From contig CAMNNO010000004.1 of the NCBI GenBank assembly GCA_946545475.1, forward strand, positions 1-41,228: a stretch of 41,228 nucleotides of DNA, written 5' to 3'. This document shows, one piece after another, positions 38,635-41,228 of this stretch. The position numbers and the translations under genes are program-made. The notes beneath the pieces are model-generated. The model had not been told where the DNA came from. It searched no databases and saw only the letters and a list, made by a program, of their open reading frames with translations. Origin of the DNA: an uncultured Blautia sp. Lineage in GTDB: Bacteria > Bacillota > Clostridia > Lachnospirales > Lachnospiraceae. How positions within the stretch are numbered: position 1 is the stretch's first letter; each line of letters opens with the position of its first letter.

Positions 38635-40004
38635 TGAAAGGCATGTCCACTGTTTTCAGGTTCAGCTTAGCGCAGCAGCTGAAGATAAGATCCACCCGGG
38701 TGCTGACCGTGGTCGTCGCCCTGATATTATTCCTCCTCCCGGTCATCATCATGGCCGTGAGCGCCAAAAGCCCGTCTGAGGAAGAGCCATCCGTTCAGAT
38801 GGAAGCGGCAGAAGAGGAACCTGCCTTTACCGCCGGGATCCCGGACAGCGTGAAAGAGGTTTTCTATGTTCCGGAGATCCCGGACCTCAAGACGCTCCCC
38901 CTGCTGGAGACGGGCGCCCTTGAGGGATGCGAAAATATAGCGTTCACCTATGCGCCTTCCGTGGCGGAGGCGTCTGCCATGGCCATGGGAAAGACGGACG
39001 CCATAATCCTGCGCATCGCCGAGGAGGACGGAGAGGTCCTGTTTTCCAGCCTCCTGCCCGATGACAGCGCGGTAAACCCCGGGGACGCCCTGTCTGTTGC
39101 CGAAGCGGTGTCCGAGGCTTTCCCCGCGCTTGCCGCCGACGCGCTTTCGCTGCCGGACATGGGTGCGAAAAGCGGGCTTCGCCTTGAATTTGTTTCACCC
39201 GAGGAGGAGAGCGCCGACCCGGAGGAAACGTTCCGGGAGGAAGCGCACGGCATCTTAGCCTTACTGCTCCCCTACTTGAATATCCTGCTCATCTACTTCC
39301 TGGTCCTCTATTATGGCCAGAGCAGCGCCAATTCCGTGATCCTGGAAAAGACCTCCAAGCTTATGGATACGTTCCTGGTGGCCGTCAAGCCGGAGAGCAT
39401 GATCCTGGGAAAAGTGCTCGCCTACTGGGTCGCGGCGCTTATGCAGTTCCTTATCTGGGTGGCTGCCCTCTTTGCGGGCGTCAATGTCGGGCGGCTCGTC
39501 GTAAGAGCCTTAAGCCCCGAGGCATCCGAGGGCATGGAAAAGCTTCTTTCCCTTGTGAAGCTCTCCTTCGGGCAGCTGACGCTTCCGGCCGTCCTTCTGG
39601 CCGTCCTGATCGTCATTGCCGGATTCTTCCTCTACTGCTGCATGGCCGCCATCGGAGCCGCCTTCGCCTCAAAGCCCGAGGAGCTTTCGCAGACGATCGC
39701 CTTTTTCTCGCTGACGCTGGTGGTCAGCATGCTGGTGACGCTCTCCGCAGGCTTCCTGAACGGGGAGATGGCTTACGGGGCCAGATGGTTCGATTTTGTG
39801 CCCTTTACGTCTATTCTCATCACGCCCAGCCGGCTGCTCCTCGGGAAGATCGGATTGATCCCGGGCATCGCTTCCCTGGCTGTTACCGTGCTTTTGTCCC
39901 TTATCTTTATTGTGATCGCGGGACGCTCGTACAGGGCTATGTCCCTCTATAAGGGGAACCTCCCCAAGCTTAAGGACATCCCCCGCCTGATCATGGGATC
40001 GTGA
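38634..40004 (+). CDS. ABC-2-type permease (NatB-like), second of two
   Basis: This 456-residue paralogue of the preceding permease has the same layout: a helix near residues 17-39, an acidic outer domain, and a C-terminal helical bundle. Its motif is ILEKTSKLMDTFLVAVKPESMILGKVL, directly comparable to the previous gene. The start ATG 38634 shares its A with the TGA stop of the preceding gene, a translationally coupled junction; GTG 38631 is an alternative. Confidence 0.9.
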   Translation: MKGMSTVFRFSLAQQLKIRSTRVLTVVVALILFLLPVIIMAVSAKSPSEEEPSVQMEAAEEEPAFTAGIPDSVKEVFYVPEIPDLKTLPLLETGALEGCENIAFTYAPSVAEASAMAMGKTDAIILRIAEEDGEVLFSSLLPDDSAVNPGDALSVAEAVSEAFPALAADALSLPDMGAKSGLRLEFVSPEEESADPEETFREEAHGILALLLPYLNILLIYFLVLYYGQSSANSVILEKTSKLMDTFLVAVKPESMILGKVLAYWVAALMQFLIWVAALFAGVNVGRLVVRALSPEASEGMEKLLSLVKLSFGQLTLPAVLLAVLIVIAGFFLYCCMAAIGAAFASKPEELSQTIAFFSLTLVVSMLVTLSAGFLNGEMAYGARWFDFVPFTSILITPSRLLLGKIGLIPGIASLAVTVLLSLIFIVIAGRSYRAMSLYKGNLPKLKDIPRLIMGS

Positions 40005-40021
40005 AACAGGAGGAACCTATC

Positions 40022-41113
40022 ATGAACGCGAATACAAAGACATTCCACTGGTGGAAGGTCCTTCTTATTATCCTGCTCGTTTTGCTTCTGGCCGTCGCCG
40101 GCTATGTGGCCTATGTGTTTGGGACGTACAGCCGCATTGAGGATAATGTCGCGCTCGAGGTTTCCGGGACGGCGGAAGAGATGGCAAAGACAGGCGAAAC
40201 CTATACCATTATCTCGTACAACGCCGGCTTTGGCGCCTACCTTGCCGATTTTACCTTTTTCATGGACGAGGGGAAGGAAAGCCGGGCCAGGAGCCTTGAG
40301 AGCGTGAACATGTGCATAAACGGAATCGCCGATACCGCCCTGTCCTTTGAGCCGGACTTTGCCCTTTTCCAGGAGGTGGATACCGATTCCACCCGCAGCT
40401 GGCATGTGGATGAGGCCGCCCTCCTCCGGGACCGCTTCGCGGCCGCCATGTCCTATGACAGCGTCTTCGCGGTCAACTACCATTCCGCCTACCTGATGTA
40501 CCCGCTATTTCAGCCTCACGGCGCGTCAAATTCCGGTATCCTGACGCTCAGCCGCAAGAATGTCGCCTCCGCCCTCCGGCGGAGCCTGCCCATCACGACA
40601 AGCCTGAAAAAGATCCTGGACCTGGACCGCTGCTACAGCATTTCCCGCGTCCCTGTGGAGAACGGAAAGGAGCTGGTCCTTATCAATGTCCACCTTTCCG
40701 CCTACGGCACCGATGCCACCCAGAACAACGCCCAGGTCGAAATGATCATCCATGACATGATATCCGAGTACGAAAAAGGCAACTATGTGGTCTGCGGCGG
40801 CGATTTCAACCACGATTTTACCGGAAATTCGCGGGAATACTTCAACCCCGGAAGCGACAAAGTCTACAGCTGGTGCCACCCCTTCCCGGACGAACTCATA
40901 CCGGAAGGCTTTCAAAAATGTACGGATTACGCCGAAGGCATGGTCTCAACCTCCCGCTACACCAACATCCCCTACAGCGAAGAGAGCGACACCTTCATCC
41001 TCGACGGCTTCATCATATCCGACAACGTCTCCTGCACCTACGTCCAAAACATAGACACCGCCTACCCCTACACCGACCACAACCCCGTCGTCATGAAATT
41101 TACTCTTTCCTGA
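40022..41113 (+). CDS. membrane-anchored endonuclease/exonuclease/phosphatase-fold protein
   Basis: This is a 363-residue protein with an N-terminal membrane helix (about residues 12-33) and an outward-facing catalytic domain of the EEP superfamily. Motifs are YTIISYNAGFGAY, LFQEVDTD (metal-binding Glu), LINVHLSA, VVCGGDFNHDF and TDHNPVVMKF (catalytic Asp-His). EEP proteins include nucleases, sphingomyelinases and inositol-phosphatase-like phosphodiesterases; the membrane anchor favours a lipid or surface phosphodiester substrate over nucleic acid, but that is inference. The start is ATG 40022 with AGGAGG about 8 nt upstream; it follows the second permease by 17 bp, so it is probably in the ABC operon. 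The remaining 115 bases of the window hold no gene I can support. Confidence 0.88.
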   Translation: MNANTKTFHWWKVLLIILLVLLLAVAGYVAYVFGTYSRIEDNVALEVSGTAEEMAKTGETYTIISYNAGFGAYLADFTFFMDEGKESRARSLESVNMCINGIADTALSFEPDFALFQEVDTDSTRSWHVDEAALLRDRFAAAMSYDSVFAVNYHSAYLMYPLFQPHGASNSGILTLSRKNVASALRRSLPITTSLKKILDLDRCYSISRVPVENGKELVLINVHLSAYGTDATQNNAQVEMIIHDMISEYEKGNYVVCGGDFNHDFTGNSREYFNPGSDKVYSWCHPFPDELIPEGFQKCTDYAEGMVSTSRYTNIPYSEESDTFILDGFIISDNVSCTYVQNIDTAYPYTDHNPVVMKFTLS

Positions 41114-41117
41114 CGCT

Positions 41118-41228
41118 TAGGGACGCATACCTGTCTCCTTCAATATGCTTCAAATAAGATTTTTCCACTTTAAAGAACCATTCCCGCACAACCAATTGGC
41201 GTGCCCCTGGGGGGAGGGGTGCAGGGGA
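41118..41228. other. intergenic end of window with G-rich tract
   Basis: There is no coding signal. A small GGGAC/GTCTCC inverted repeat lies near 41120-41140. CCCCTGGGGGGAGGGG near 41205-41220 is G-rich and could form a hairpin or other G-rich structure. The function cannot be judged from a truncated region. Confidence 0.3.

Overview
This window looks like chromosomal DNA of an anaerobic Firmicute of the Lachnospiraceae/Clostridia type. The reasons are strong AGGAGG ribosome-binding sites, a tRNA gene with no encoded CCA, paired fchA and folD genes, a Re-citrate-synthase-like gene next to isocitrate dehydrogenase, and a zinc-ribbon Ser/Thr kinase with a PP2C phosphatase. Base composition is moderately GC-rich by eye. 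No rRNA, prophage, transposase or CRISPR array is visible. The species cannot be named from sequence alone.

Positions 1-13.6 kb are mostly housekeeping metabolism: a leftward aldo/keto reductase with an altered catalytic tetrad; fchA and folD (one-carbon folate metabolism); a Re-citrate synthase candidate followed by NADP-isocitrate dehydrogenase (carbon skeletons for glutamate); a precorrin-2 dehydrogenase; a YbhE-type lactonase; leftward aroC behind a structured leader; a pseudo-rhomboid membrane protein; a diaminopimelate decarboxylase; tRNA-Leu(CAA) with clear promoter and terminator; a small lipoprotein; and pyruvate kinase. Positions 13.6-16.5 kb hold a membrane protein paired with a membrane-anchored Hsp70-like ATPase. 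Next come a small leftward protein, a large double-HTH regulator with a long upstream region, and a Xaa-Pro aminopeptidase.

Positions 21.2-30.3 kb are the most interesting part. This tight operon is for cell-surface polysaccharide: a protein sharing a domain with the last gene of the operon, a Wzm-like permease, a Wzt-like ATPase with a C-terminal carbohydrate-binding-type domain, a methyltransferase fused to about 400 residues of coiled coil made of 21-residue repeats, and a glycosyltransferase-HAD-unknown-domain fusion. The methyltransferase/coiled-coil protein beside Wzm/Wzt recalls the WbdD chain terminator and molecular ruler of Gram-negative O-antigen synthesis, here in an apparently Gram-positive genome. 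Downstream are a receptor kinase with ricin-type ectodomains, its PP2C phosphatase, an LTA-synthase-like phosphoglycerol transferase, an ABC-2 exporter with two permeases, and a membrane-anchored endonuclease/exonuclease/phosphatase-fold protein.

Two repeat themes overlie the genes. One is a dispersed element of about 100 bp with two conserved hairpins and TTATAG/CTATAA ends, in at least three good copies plus decayed ones. The other is a set of short tandem arrays with unrelated units placed directly before four start codons, plus in-frame tandem repeats inside two surface-related genes.
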